DNA from: Streptomyces sp. NBC_01244
GTDB lineage: Bacteria > Actinomycetota > Actinomycetes > Streptomycetales > Streptomycetaceae
DNA length: 64,000 nt
NCBI RefSeq assembly: GCF_035987325.1
Contig: NZ_CP108488.1
Location: 2,790,001-2,854,000 of the forward strand
Reading direction: 5' to 3'
The notes below the pieces were generated by a model, which was not told where the DNA came from, searched no databases, and was given only the letters and a program-made list of their open reading frames with translations. The position numbers and the translations under genes were made by a program. Numbering within the stretch: position 1 is the first letter of the stretch; each line of letters begins with the position of its first letter. Below, in pieces: positions 18,095 to 26,837 of this stretch.

Positions 18095-19693
18095 CTACGG
18101 ACTGCGCAGGCTGCGGACGTCCAGGTGCCGCAGCACCCGGTCGACGATCTCCGGATCGGCGCCCGGCTCGCTGCGCGCGGCCAGCACCTCGTGCCGGGCG
18201 GCGGACATCATCTCCCGCTGGATGCGCTGCACGTCGCGGATCCGCTCCACCCGCTTCGCGTACGCCTCCCGCCGCTCCTCGTCCACCATGTCGGGGCTGA
18301 TCCTGGCGCCCACGTCGTACGCCCTGCGGTAGAGCACCTCCACCAGGTCCTCGGGCAGGTCCTCCACCTCCTCGATCTCCTTCAGCCGCCGCTTCGCGGC
18401 CTTGGCGGCGCGGATCGCCAGCGCACGGGCGACCTCCGCCTCCGCGTCCGGGTCGGCCTCCACGCCGAGCCGGCGGACCAGCCACGGCAGGGTCAGCCCC
18501 TGGACCACCAGGGTGGTCATGATCACGGCGAAGGCGATGAAGACGATCTCCTGCCGGGCCGGGAAGGGCTCCCCCGCGTCCGTCTCGAAGGGAATGGCGA
18601 GCGCCAGCGCCACGGAAGCCACGCCCCGCATCCCCGCCCACCACATGACCACGGACTCCCGCCAGCTCAGCGGAATCTCCTCGTCGTAGTCGCGCCGCGA
18701 GTGGAGCCGTTTCGCGAGCCATCCGGCCGGCAGCAGCCACACCAGCCGTACGCCGATCACCACCGCGACCACGGCCGCCGCCCACCCGGCCATCTCCCAG
18801 GCCCGGCCGCTGGCCGCCCCGAACACGTTGTGCAGCTCCAGCCCGATCAGGCCGAAGGCGACACCGGTGACCAGCATGTCGACGACCTCCCAGAACGTGT
18901 GCCCGGCGAGCCGGCCCAGCACGTCGTCGGCGTCGGTCGCGTACTCGGCGAGGAACAGCGCCGTGGTCAGCACGGCCAGCACGCCGGAGCCCCTGAACTC
19001 CTCCGCCACCACGTACGCCACGAACGGCACGAGCAGCGTCAGCCCGATCTGGAGCGTGGCGTCGCCGAGCCGTCCCATGAGCCGGTTGGCGGCCCAGCCG
19101 AGCCCGAGCCCCACCACGACGGCCACGACGGCCGACAGCACGAACTCGCCGAGCGCCTCGGGCCACGAGAAGGTGCCGCTGACGGCGGCGGCGATGGCCA
19201 CGTGGTAGAGCACGATGGCGGTGACGTCGTTGAAGAGCCCCTCGCCCTCCAGGATCGACACCATGCGCCGGGGCAGCCCGAGCGATCCGGCCACGGCGGT
19301 GGCGGCGACGGGGTCGGGCGGGGCGACGAGCGCGCCGAGCGCGACGGCCGCGGCGATCGAGAGCCCCGGCACCAGGGCGTGCGCGGTGAAGGCGACGACC
19401 ACGGTGGTGACGAAGACGAGGGCGACGGCCAGCAGCAGGATGGGCCGCACATTGGCGGCGAACTGCCGCCACGAGGTCCGCTGCACGGAGGCGTACAGCA
19501 GCGGGGGCAGCACCAGCGGCAGGATGTACTCGGGCGGGATGTCGACATTGGGCACCACGGGCACCAGGGCGAGCACCACCCCGCCGAGCGTCATCAACAC
19601 CGGCGCGGGCAGCCCCAGCCGGTCCCCGAGCGGCACCGTCACCACGGCCCCGAGCAACAACACGAACAACAGCAGGAGCTGATCCACTCCCAC
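18095..19693 (-). CDS. Na+/H+ antiporter (CPA1 family)
   Basis: Monovalent cation/proton antiporter of 532 residues. Seen: about 12 membrane helices, PPLLYASVQRTSWRQF, the ion-binding region ALGALVAPPDPVAATAV, EGEGLFNDVTAIVLYHVA (conserved ND pair) and GMRGVASVALALAIP. It ends in a long charged cytoplasmic tail (about 405-532) rich in Arg and Glu. These are CPA1/NhaP-type signatures. The GTG at 19693 gives VGVDQLLLLF; a second GTG two codons on is equally possible. Likely roles are pH and sodium homeostasis. It is downstream of an intergenic repeat shared with the GNAT gene end. Confidence 0.92.
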   Translation of the reverse strand: MGVDQLLLLFVLLLGAVVTVPLGDRLGLPAPVLMTLGGVVLALVPVVPNVDIPPEYILPLVLPPLLYASVQRTSWRQFAANVRPILLLAVALVFVTTVVVAFTAHALVPGLSIAAAVALGALVAPPDPVAATAVAGSLGLPRRMVSILEGEGLFNDVTAIVLYHVAIAAAVSGTFSWPEALGEFVLSAVVAVVVGLGLGWAANRLMGRLGDATLQIGLTLLVPFVAYVVAEEFRGSGVLAVLTTALFLAEYATDADDVLGRLAGHTFWEVVDMLVTGVAFGLIGLELHNVFGAASGRAWEMAGWAAAVVAVVIGVRLVWLLPAGWLAKRLHSRRDYDEEIPLSWRESVVMWWAGMRGVASVALALAIPFETDAGEPFPARQEIVFIAFAVIMTTLVVQGLTLPWLVRRLGVEADPDAEAEVARALAIRAAKAAKRRLKEIEEVEDLPEDLVEVLYRRAYDVGARISPDMVDEERREAYAKRVERIRDVQRIQREMMSAARHEVLAARSEPGADPEIVDRVLRHLDVRSLRSP

Positions 19694-19752
19694 ACACTGC
19701 CAGTCCGCCGCGCCCGGCGACGCGGACCGGGGCGCGTGTCGGCCTCGACAGG

Positions 19753-19815
19753 ATCCAGCCCCCGCCGGGCCCTATCCAGCCCACGCCGACCGAAATCCAG
19801 CCTCACCGGCGTTTG
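19753..19815. repeat. three 21-bp tandem units with ATCCAGCC
   Basis: ATCCAGCC occurs at 19753, 19774 and 19795, exactly 21 bases apart, with similar GC-rich remainders. The last unit runs into the long interspersed repeat. Confidence 0.7.
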
Positions 19816-19870
19816 AGGCGGGGGGTCCGGGGCGGAGCCCCGGGGAACGGTGGAAGGGCGGGTGGGGGAC
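19795..19870. repeat. interspersed palindromic repeat, copy 1 (half element)
   Basis: Contains CCGGCGTTTGAGGCG, the internal hairpin CCGGGGC-GGA-GCCCCGG (19827-19843), then GGGGAACGGTGGAAGGGCGGGT. The same block recurs at 26882-27046, 43797-44045 and 51476-51626. Here only one arm of the inverted pair is present. Confidence 0.85.
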
Positions 19871-19901
19871 GGCCCCGCAGGGCTGCGCACCCCGACCCGG
19901 A

Positions 19902-20393
19902 CTACGGCAGGGGGCGCCGCATCGACCGGTGCGCAATCCCCGCGTCCTGGAACTCCGGCCCGTAGGCCACGTACCCCAGCCGCTCGTAGAACCCCATCGC
20001 ATGGGTCTGCGCGCCCAAGTCGACGGCCGCAAGGCCCAGCCGAACCGCCTCGGCCTCGATCGCCCGTACCAGCGCGACCCCCACCCCGAGCCCGCGCGCG
20101 GACTTGGTGACGGCCAGCCGTCCGAGCGAGCCGACTTCCGGGGAGCCCGTCTTGCCCAGGGCCCGGGGCCCGTACAACAGCCGGCCGGTGCCCAGCGCGA
20201 CCCCGTCCGGCCCCTCGGCCAGCACGTGCAGCGCGATCTCGTCGTACGCGTCGTACTCGATCGACTCCGGCACCGACTGCTCGACCACGAAGACCTCGGT
20301 CCGCACGGCGAAGCAGGCCTTCAGGTCCGCCTCCGTGACGACGACCCGCACGGCGACACCGCCGGCATCGCCGAAGGCGTCGCCGGCGGTCAC
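19902..20393 (-). CDS. GNAT family N-acetyltransferase
   Basis: Acetyl-CoA-dependent transferase of 163 residues. Seen: an N-terminal strand [25 protein letters not shown], a central [36 protein letters not shown] (the CoA pyrophosphate-binding motif, R-x-x-G-x-G/A) and [19 protein letters not shown]. The GTG start overlaps the stop of the rluD-type gene as GTGA (20390-20393), so the two are coupled. The substrate is unknown; it could be a small molecule or a protein such as a ribosomal component, given the RNA-modification neighbour. Confidence 0.9.
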   Translation of the reverse strand: MTAGDAFGDAGGVAVRVVVTEADLKACFAVRTEVFVVEQSVPESIEYDAYDEIALHVLAEGPDGVALGTGRLLYGPRALGKTGSPEVGSLGRLAVTKSARGLGVGVALVRAIEAEAVRLGLAAVDLGAQTHAMGFYERLGYVAYGPEFQDAGIAHRSMRRPLP

Positions 20394-21331
20394 TCGCTCT
20401 CCTTGCGGATCACGTCCAGCGCGTTCTGCAGGTCCGCCGGGTACGTGCTCGCGAACTCGACCCACTGCCCGTCCGACGGGTGCTCGAAGCCGAGCCGCAC
20501 CGCGTGCAGCCACTGCCGCGTGAGCCCGAGGCGCTTCGCGACGGTCGGGTCGGCGCCGTAGGTCAGGTCGCCGACGCAGGGGTGCTTGTGGGCGGCCATG
20601 TGCACGCGGATCTGGTGCGTGCGCCCGGTCTCCAGCTTGATGTCCAGCAGCGAGGCGGCGCGGAAGGCCTCGATCAGGTCGTAGTGGGTGACGGAGGGCT
20701 TGCCCTCCTGGGTCACGGCCCACTTGTAGTCGGCGCTGGGGTGCCGTCCGATCGGCGCGTCGATCGTGCCGCTCATCGGGTCCGGGTGGCCCTGCACCAG
20801 CGCGTGGTAGCGCTTGTCGACGATCCGCTCGCGGAACTGGTTCTTCAGCGAGGTGTACGCGCGCTCCGACTTGGCGACGGCCATCAGGCCGGAGGTGCCG
20901 ACGTCGAGCCGGTGCACGATGCCCTGGCGCTCGGAGGCGCCGGAGGTGGAGATGCGGTAGCCGGCGGCGGCGAGGCCGCCGATGACGGTGGTGCCGGTCC
21001 AGCCGGGGCTGGGGTGCGCGGCGACGCCGACCGGCTTCATGATGACGACGATGTCGTCGTCGTCATGGACGATCTCCATGCCGGGAACGGGCTCGGCGAC
21101 GAGCTCGACCTTCCGCGGCGGCTCGGGCATCTCGACTTCGAGCCAGGCGCCACCGTGCACACGCTCGGACTTCCCGACGACACTGCCGTCGACCAGCACC
21201 TTTCCCGCGGCCGCGAGTTCGGCCGCCTTCGTCCGGGAAAAACCGAACATACGGGCGATCGCGGCGTCGACGCGCTCGCCCTCGAGGCCATCGGGTACGG
21301 GCAGGGTGCGGATCTCGGGAATCGTACTCAC
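20390..21331 (-). CDS. rluD: RluA/RluD-family 23S rRNA pseudouridine synthase
   Basis: RNA pseudouridine synthase of 313 residues that probably modifies 23S rRNA. Seen: an N-terminal S4 RNA-binding domain (about 15-75, [29 protein letters not shown]) and the catalytic domain with [19 protein letters not shown] (catalytic D143), RYHALVQG, and [14 protein letters not shown]. The GTG at 21331 has no strong Shine-Dalgarno sequence; an ATG at 21364 is possible but adds an unconserved leader. It lies 87 bases downstream of lspA, as is common in bacteria, and overlaps the GNAT gene. The specific uridines are inferred from RluD resemblance. Confidence 0.9.
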   Translation of the reverse strand: MSTIPEIRTLPVPDGLEGERVDAAIARMFGFSRTKAAELAAAGKVLVDGSVVGKSERVHGGAWLEVEMPEPPRKVELVAEPVPGMEIVHDDDDIVVIMKPVGVAAHPSPGWTGTTVIGGLAAAGYRISTSGASERQGIVHRLDVGTSGLMAVAKSERAYTSLKNQFRERIVDKRYHALVQGHPDPMSGTIDAPIGRHPSADYKWAVTQEGKPSVTHYDLIEAFRAASLLDIKLETGRTHQIRVHMAAHKHPCVGDLTYGADPTVAKRLGLTRQWLHAVRLGFEHPSDGQWVEFASTYPADLQNALDVIRKESE

Positions 21332-21418
21332 CTGTCGAGTATGCAGGACTCGGCAGAAGACCATTCCCGCGCTCGGCCCGCGATCGGCCCGCGATCGCCC
21401 TGCGGCTCGCTCGCCGGG

Positions 21419-21982
21419 TCAGTCCTTGTGGACGGTGCCGTCCGGGTCCAGGCCCTTGAAGGACAGCAGGACGATCAGGATCCCGCCGCACACGATCGCC
21501 GAGTCCGCGAGGTTGAAGACGGCGAAGTGGGCCGGTGCGATGAAGTCGACGACCGCCCCGCGGAAGACGCCCGGCGAGCGGAAGATCCGGTCGGTCAGAT
21601 TGCCCAGCGCCCCGCCGAGCAGCAGGCCCAGCGCGATCGCCCAGGGCAGGCTGTAGAGCTTCCGCGCCAGCCGCACGATCACCACGATGACGGTGGCGGC
21701 GATGCAGGTGAAGATGATCGTGAAGGCCTCGCCGAAGCCGAAGGCGGCGCCGGGGTTGCGGATGGCGTCGAACTTCAGCAGGTCTCCGATGACCTGGATC
21801 GACGGCTGGTGCTCCAGCTTCGCGACGACCAGCATCTTGCTGCCCAGGTCGACGAGGTAGGCGAGGAGCGCCACGACGAGCAGCGCGACGATCCGCCGCC
21901 GCCCCTTGGGCGGCGCGGATTCGGGCTGGGTGCCGTCTTCCCCGACCTCCGGCGTACCGATGATGCGCTCCGCCTCTGCCAC
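21419..21982 (-). CDS. lspA: lipoprotein signal peptidase (signal peptidase II)
   Basis: Integral membrane aspartyl peptidase of 187 residues that removes signal peptides from prolipoproteins after lipidation. Seen: an N-terminal cytoplasmic extension (1-28), four membrane helices, DLGSK (D45), [20 protein letters not shown] (catalytic D131) and FNLADSAI (catalytic D160). The GTG at 21982 follows GAGGGA. It is upstream of the rluD-type gene in the same direction, the usual lspA-rluD arrangement. The N-terminal extension is longer than in E. coli, as in other actinomycetes. Confidence 0.96.
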   Translation of the reverse strand: MAEAERIIGTPEVGEDGTQPESAPPKGRRRIVALLVVALLAYLVDLGSKMLVVAKLEHQPSIQVIGDLLKFDAIRNPGAAFGFGEAFTIIFTCIAATVIVVIVRLARKLYSLPWAIALGLLLGGALGNLTDRIFRSPGVFRGAVVDFIAPAHFAVFNLADSAIVCGGILIVLLSFKGLDPDGTVHKD

Positions 21983-22148
21983 GTGAGTCCCTCGAACTAG
22001 CTCGAACCAGTTGTTGGACGGCACCGCGCCGACCGACCCGCCAGGTTCATGGACCCTGACGAGACACGAGGGTACGTCAGGGCGCCCTCAGGCCGCCGCC
22101 CCGGCCACACCTCGACCGGAGCCCGCCTGCGCCGGCCCGCGGCCCTCC

Positions 22149-22165
22149 GGCGCCCGCCGGGCGCC
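22149..22165 (-). terminator. small stem-loop after the DksA-like gene
   Basis: GGCGCCC (22149-22155) pairs with GGGCGCC (22159-22165) around a three-base loop, just downstream of the DksA-like stop on the minus strand. Weak evidence. Confidence 0.4.
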
Positions 22166-22190
22166 CTTCCGGGACCCGCTCAGCCCCCAC

Positions 22191-23045
22191 TCAGTGCCGC
22201 CGCTCCTGCTTCTGCTTGCAGTCCACGCACAGCGTGGCCCGGGGGAAGGCCTGCATCCGCGCCTTGCCGATGGGCTGGCCGCAGTTCTCGCAGAGGCCGT
22301 ACGTGCCCGCCTCCAGCCGTTCCAGCGCGCGCTCGGTCTGCTCCAGCATCGAGTTGGCGTTCGCGGCGAGGGCCAGCTCGGACTCCCGGGTGATGTTCTT
22401 GGTCCCGGTGTCGGCCTGGTCGTCGCCCGCGCCGTCGCCGGAGTCCCTCATCAGCCCGGAGATGGCCGCGTCGGAGGCCTGGAGCTCGGCGCGCAACCGC
22501 AGCACCTCGCTCTCCAGCTCGGCCCGCGCCTCGGCGACCTCCGCCGGGGTCCAGGGGTCCTCGCCGGGCCGCACGGCGAGCTCGCCGGGCGCCAGGCCCG
22601 CCGTGCCCCGCGCCTTGGGCAGCCCGCTGGTCGCGGTCGCGGCCGTCTTCCTGGCCGTGCCGGTGCTCTTCTTGGCAACCACTTTCCGGGCTCCCGTCTC
22701 GTGCGCGGCCTGCGCCGCCCCCTCGGCCCCGGCCGTCTTGGCCGTGGCCTTCTTCGCGGCCGTCTTCTTGACGGCCGTCTTCTTGACGGCGGCCGTCTCC
22801 TCGGCGGGCGCCTTCCCGGCTGCCGCCTTCTTCGCGTCGGCGGCCTTCGTCCCGGCCGCCGCCGTCCTGGTGCCGGCCGCCGCCTTCTTCGTGGCCGCCG
22901 CCTTCTTCCCGGCGGCGGTGCCTTCCACCGGTCCGGCCTCCGGATCCGGGGCCGCCACCTCCGTCACCGGATCCTGCGCCGGCTTCTCCGCAGCCTTCCC
23001 GACAGCCTTCTTGGCAGTACTCCCGGCGGTCTTCTTCGCCACCAT
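22191..23045 (-). CDS. DksA/TraR-type zinc-finger protein with a Lys/Ala-rich N-terminal tail
   Basis: Protein of 284 residues. The C-terminal half resembles DksA/TraR proteins that enter the RNA polymerase secondary channel: a helical region ELESEVLRLRAELQASD, an acidic loop, SMLEQTERALERLEAGTYG, and a C4 zinc finger (C252, C255, C273, C276). The N-terminal 130 residues are low-complexity, with KKTAAKKATAK- and AGTKAADAKKAA-like repeats resembling histone-H1 tails that bind nucleic acid. The ATG at 23045 was chosen; a GTG next to it and one upstream start are possible. Divergent from ileS. A transcription-related role is inferred. Confidence 0.88.
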   Translation of the reverse strand: MVAKKTAGSTAKKAVGKAAEKPAQDPVTEVAAPDPEAGPVEGTAAGKKAAATKKAAAGTRTAAAGTKAADAKKAAAGKAPAEETAAVKKTAVKKTAAKKATAKTAGAEGAAQAAHETGARKVVAKKSTGTARKTAATATSGLPKARGTAGLAPGELAVRPGEDPWTPAEVAEARAELESEVLRLRAELQASDAAISGLMRDSGDGAGDDQADTGTKNITRESELALAANANSMLEQTERALERLEAGTYGLCENCGQPIGKARMQAFPRATLCVDCKQKQERRH

Positions 23046-23246
23046 GGCCGCGGCCCCTTCACATACTGTGATCATTGCTCGCGAATCGTGCCGGAACGAT
23101 AAATCGACTCCGGCCCCGCGGCAACGGGGCACGCGTCCATCGAGGTCAACCTGCATCCGTTGTGCCCAGCGCAGAGCCCGGTAATCCGCCCCACCCGCCC
23201 CACCGCACCCCGGAACGGCCCGTCGGCCCATTCGGGTCAATCCGAG

Positions 23247-23306
23247 CCCGGTCCGCGCCCGGGTCCGCGCCCGGGTCCGAGCCCCGGTCCAGACCCCGGT
23301 CCGCGC
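23247..23306. repeat. tandem repeat, five 12-bp units
   Basis: Units begin at 23247, 23259, 23271, 23283 and 23295 and follow CCCGGTCCGCGC with one to three changes each. It lies about 60 bases upstream of the ileS -10 element. Confidence 0.9.
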
Positions 23307-23366
23307 CCCGCCCGGACCCCCGCGCCACGCCCCGTAAACCGGTCTGCCGACGCGCCCCCCGGCCCG

Positions 23367-23372
23367 TACACT
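23367..23372 (+). promoter_or_regulatory. probable -10 element of the ileS leader promoter
   Basis: TACACT is placed so that transcription would begin near 23379-23382, at the 5' end of the T-box leader. The -35 region (about 23344) is not close to consensus. Confidence 0.45.
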
Positions 23373-23379
23373 GGGCCCA

Positions 23380-23680
23380 GCGAGAAGCATGGATGGGGAC
23401 GAGTAGCGTCGGACGCAGCCAGGAGCGACCCGGGGACGGTGAGAGCCCGGGGGCGAGCGCGATGCGAAGGATCACCCCGGAGCCGCCGGAAGAAAGCCCA
23501 CCGGGATACCCGTAGGGCGAGTAGAACCGGCTTCGCACCCCAATGAGGGGGCCGACGGACCACAGGTCCGCAGGCCAAGGAGGGTGGTACCGCGGGAACA
23601 GCTTTTCCCTGATTCGGGGGAGGGCGGCTCTCGTCCCTCCGGACGGAAGTGACACCCCGCCGGAGGAAGAGTTCAGCCTC
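23380..23680 (+). promoter_or_regulatory. T-box riboswitch (translational type) upstream of ileS
   Basis: Leader RNA that should sense uncharged tRNA-Ile. Seen: the conserved T-box AGGGTGGTACCGCGGG at 23581-23596, whose TGGT bulge can pair with the tRNA NCCA end, and a GC-rich upstream stem region with a candidate Ile specifier ATC at 23470-23472. A 7-bp perfect stem CCTCCGG (23636-23642) with CCGGAGG (23660-23666) hides the ileS Shine-Dalgarno sequence. There is no U-run after the last stem, so control is probably at translation initiation, as known for actinobacterial ileS T-boxes. The upstream fold is not modelled. Confidence 0.85.
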
Positions 23681-26600
23681 ATGACCACACCGCCGCAGTA
23701 CCGCCCGGTACCCGCCCAGGTCGACCTGCCTGCCCTCGAGCACGCGGTCCTCGACTTCTGGCGCGAGAGCAAGACCTTCGCCAAGACCCTGGAGCAGTCC
23801 GAGGGCCGCCCCGAGTGGGTCTTCTACGAGGGCCCGCCCACCGCGAACGGCATGCCCGGCGCGCACCACATCGAGGCACGCGTCTTCAAGGACGTCTTCC
23901 CCCGCTTCCGCACCATGCGCGGCTACCACGTGGCCCGCAAGGCCGGCTGGGACTGCCACGGTCTGCCCGTCGAGCTCGCCGTCGAGAAGGAACTGGGCTT
24001 CAACGGCAAGAAGGACATCGAGGCGTACGGCATCGCCGAGTTCAACGCCAAGTGCCGGGAGTCGGTGACCCGCCACACCGACGCGTTCACCGAGCTCACG
24101 AACCGGATGGGCTACTGGGTCGACCTCGACGACGCCTACCGCACCATGGACCCCGAGTACGTCGAGTCCGTGTGGTGGTCGCTGAAGGAGATCTTCAACA
24201 AGGGCCTGCTCACCCAGGACCACCGCGTCGCCCCCTGGTGCCCCCGCTGCGGCACCGGCCTCTCGGACCACGAGCTGGCCCAGGGCTACGAGACGGTCGT
24301 CGACCCCTCGGTCTACGTCCGCTTCCCGCTGACCTCCGGCCCCCTCGCGGGCGAGGCGGCGCTGGTCGTCTGGACGACCACCCCCTGGACCCTGGTCTCC
24401 AACACCGCCGTGGCCGCGCACCCCGACGTCACCTACGTCGTCGCCACCAATGGCGAAGAGAAGCTGGTCGTCGCCCAGCCGCTGCTGGAGAAGTCCCTCG
24501 GCGAGGGCTGGACGGCCACCGGCGAGTCCTTCACGGGCAAGGAGATGGAGCGCTGGACGTACCAGCGCCCCTTCGACCTGGTGGAGTTCCCCGCCCCCGC
24601 CCACTACGTCGTGAACGCCGACTACGTCACGACCGAGGACGGCACGGGTCTGGTCCACCAGTCCCCCGCCTTCGGCGCCGACGACCTCGCGGTCTGCCGC
24701 GCGTACGGCCTGCCCGTCGTGAACCCGGTCCGCCCCGACGGCACCTTCGAGGAGGAGGTCCCGCTGGTCGGCGGGATCTTCTTCAAGAAGGCCGACGAGA
24801 AGCTGACCGCGGACCTCGACGCGCGCGGCCTGCTCTTCAAGCACATCGCCTACGAGCACAGCTACCCGCACTGCTGGCGCTGCCACACCGCCCTGCTCTA
24901 CTACGCGCAGCCGTCCTGGTACGTCCGCACCACCGCCGTCAAGGACGCGATGCTGCGGGAGAACGAGAAGACCAACTGGTTCCCGGACTCCGTCAAGCAG
25001 GGCCGCTTCGGCGACTGGCTGAACAACAACATCGACTGGGCGCTGTCCCGCAACCGCTACTGGGGCACCCCGCTGCCCATCTGGCGCTGCGAGGAGAACC
25101 ACCTCACCTGCGTCGGCTCCCTCAAGGAGCTCGGCGAGCTGACGGGCACGGACCAGTCGAACCTGGACCCGCACCGCCCGTACATCGACGAGGTCACCTT
25201 CCCCTGCACGGCGGAGGGCTGCGAGCTCACCGCGGTCCGCGTGCCGGAGGTCATCGACGCCTGGTACGACTCGGGTTCGATGCCGTTCGCGCAGTGGGGC
25301 TACCCGCACAAGAACAAGGAGATCTTCGAGAAGCGTTATCCGGCGCAGTTCATCTCGGAGGCCATCGACCAGACCCGCGGGTGGTTCTACACCCTGATGG
25401 CGGTCGGCACCCTCGTCTTCGACAAGTCCTCCTACGAGAACGTGGTCTGCCTGGGCCACATCCTCGCCGAGGACGGCCGCAAGATGTCCAAGCACCTGGG
25501 TAACACCCTCGAACCGATCCAGCTGATGGACACGCACGGCGCGGACGCCGTCCGCTGGTTCATGGCGGCCGGCGGCTCCCCGTGGGCGGCGCGCCGCGTC
25601 GGTCACGGCACCATCCAGGAGGTCGTCCGCAAGACGCTCCTCACGTACTGGAACACGGTCGCCTTCCAGGCCCTGTACGCCCGTACGTCGAACTGGGCCC
25701 CGTCGGCCTCCGACCCGGCGCCGGCGGACCGCACGGTCCTCGACCGCTGGCTGCTCTCGGAGCTCCACACCCTCACCACCGAGGTCACGGAGGCGATGGA
25801 GGCCTACGACACCCAGCGCGCCGGCAAGCTCCTCTCCGCCTTCGTGGACGACCTCTCCAACTGGTACGTCCGCCGCTCGCGCCGCCGCTTCTGGCAGGGC
25901 GACGCGGCCGCGCTGCGCACGCTGCACGAGGTCGTGGAGACGGTCACCCGCCTCCTCGCCCCCCTCACCCCCTTCATCACGGAGCGGGTCTGGCAGGACA
26001 TGATCGTCCCGGTCACCCCGGACGCCCCGGAGTCGGTGCACCTGACCACGTGGCCGGTCCCGGACGCCTCGGCGATCGACCCGGAGCTGTCCCGGCAGAT
26101 GCTGCTGGTACGCCGCCTCGTGGAGCTGGGCCGCGCGACGCGGGCCGAGTCGGGCGTGAAGACCCGCCAGCCGCTGTCCCGCGCGCTGGTCGCCGTATCG
26201 GGCTTCGAGACCCTCTCCCCCGAGCTGCACTCCCAGATCACGGAGGAGCTGAACGTCTCCTCACTGGCCTCCCTCTCGGAGGTCGGCGGGTCCCTGGTCG
26301 ACACCACGGCCAAGGCGAACTTCCGTGCGCTCGGCAAGCGCTTCGGCAAGGGCGTGCAGGACGTGGCGAAGGCGGTGGCCGCGGCCGACGCGGCGGCGCT
26401 GTCCCTGGCCCTGCGCTCCGGCTCCGCCGAGATCGAGGTGGACGGCTCGCCCGTCACCCTCACCCCGGAGGAGGTCATCATCACGGAGACCCCGCGCGAG
26501 GGCTGGTCGGTGGCGTCCGACTCCGGCGCGACGGTCGCCCTGGACCTGGAGATCACTCCGGAGCTGCGGCTCGCGGGCCTGGCGCGTGACGCGATCCGCC

Positions 26601-26827
26601 TGATCCAGGAGGCCCGGAAGAACTCCGGCCTCGACGTCGCGGACCGCATCGCCCTGCGCTGGTCCACGTCGGACCCGGAGCTGGTGACGGCCCTGACGGA
26701 CCACGCTTCGCTCATCGCGGACGAGGTCCTGGCCACGGACTACGCCTCCGGCGAGGCGGACCCGTCGTACGGCGACCCGTTCGAGGACGAGCCCCTCGGC
26801 CTCACGTTCCGCCTCCGCAAGGCGTAG
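23681..26827 (+). CDS. ileS: isoleucyl-tRNA synthetase
   Basis: Charges tRNA-Ile; class I synthetase of 1,048 residues. Seen: the N-terminal catalytic block GPPTANGMPGAHHIEARVF, where the HIGH motif reads G60-A61-H62-H63; the editing (CP1) domain with VWTTTPWTLVSNTAV and DGTGLVHQSPAFG; SRNRYWGTPLPIW; the KMSKH loop (K601-H605); and the anticodon-binding and C-terminal helical domains. This is the long, eukaryote-like IleRS2 form. The ATG at 23681 lies downstream of the T-box sequestered GGAGG (14-base spacing, slightly long). Expressed alone, with a terminator directly after. Confidence 0.97.
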   Translation: MTTPPQYRPVPAQVDLPALEHAVLDFWRESKTFAKTLEQSEGRPEWVFYEGPPTANGMPGAHHIEARVFKDVFPRFRTMRGYHVARKAGWDCHGLPVELAVEKELGFNGKKDIEAYGIAEFNAKCRESVTRHTDAFTELTNRMGYWVDLDDAYRTMDPEYVESVWWSLKEIFNKGLLTQDHRVAPWCPRCGTGLSDHELAQGYETVVDPSVYVRFPLTSGPLAGEAALVVWTTTPWTLVSNTAVAAHPDVTYVVATNGEEKLVVAQPLLEKSLGEGWTATGESFTGKEMERWTYQRPFDLVEFPAPAHYVVNADYVTTEDGTGLVHQSPAFGADDLAVCRAYGLPVVNPVRPDGTFEEEVPLVGGIFFKKADEKLTADLDARGLLFKHIAYEHSYPHCWRCHTALLYYAQPSWYVRTTAVKDAMLRENEKTNWFPDSVKQGRFGDWLNNNIDWALSRNRYWGTPLPIWRCEENHLTCVGSLKELGELTGTDQSNLDPHRPYIDEVTFPCTAEGCELTAVRVPEVIDAWYDSGSMPFAQWGYPHKNKEIFEKRYPAQFISEAIDQTRGWFYTLMAVGTLVFDKSSYENVVCLGHILAEDGRKMSKHLGNTLEPIQLMDTHGADAVRWFMAAGGSPWAARRVGHGTIQEVVRKTLLTYWNTVAFQALYARTSNWAPSASDPAPADRTVLDRWLLSELHTLTTEVTEAMEAYDTQRAGKLLSAFVDDLSNWYVRRSRRRFWQGDAAALRTLHEVVETVTRLLAPLTPFITERVWQDMIVPVTPDAPESVHLTTWPVPDASAIDPELSRQMLLVRRLVELGRATRAESGVKTRQPLSRALVAVSGFETLSPELHSQITEELNVSSLASLSEVGGSLVDTTAKANFRALGKRFGKGVQDVAKAVAAADAAALSLALRSGSAEIEVDGSPVTLTPEEVIITETPREGWSVASDSGATVALDLEITPELRLAGLARDAIRLIQEARKNSGLDVADRIALRWSTSDPELVTALTDHASLIADEVLATDYASGEADPSYGDPFEDEPLGLTFRLRKA

Positions 26828-26837
26828 CCCTACGCGG

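Larger units (their letters stand above)
23046..23379. other. intergenic region upstream of the ileS leader
   Basis: This stretch has no supportable gene; plus-strand frames here are low-complexity Pro/Gly/Arg translations of GC-rich repeats. It contains the control region of the DksA-like gene, the motif ATTGCTCGCGA (23074-23084), a 12-bp tandem repeat (23247-23306) and the likely ileS promoter. Confidence 0.6.

Noticed and set aside
17352-19784. Single long minus-strand frame spanning the antiporter and membrane-protein genes
   Set aside because: Through the antiporter it is out of frame and reads as Arg/Ala-rich sequence; the antiporter in the other frame has clear family motifs. Only the last 203 codons (GTG at 17963) are real.
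23160-23546. Plus-strand frame with Gly-Pro-Arg repeats before ileS
   Set aside because: It is a translation of the tandem repeat and the T-box leader, with no ribosome-binding site or family.
23237-26230. 997-codon minus-strand frame across ileS
   Set aside because: Antisense shadow of ileS; Asp/Val/Arg/Gly-rich translation without any family motif, and it runs into the 12-bp tandem repeat.
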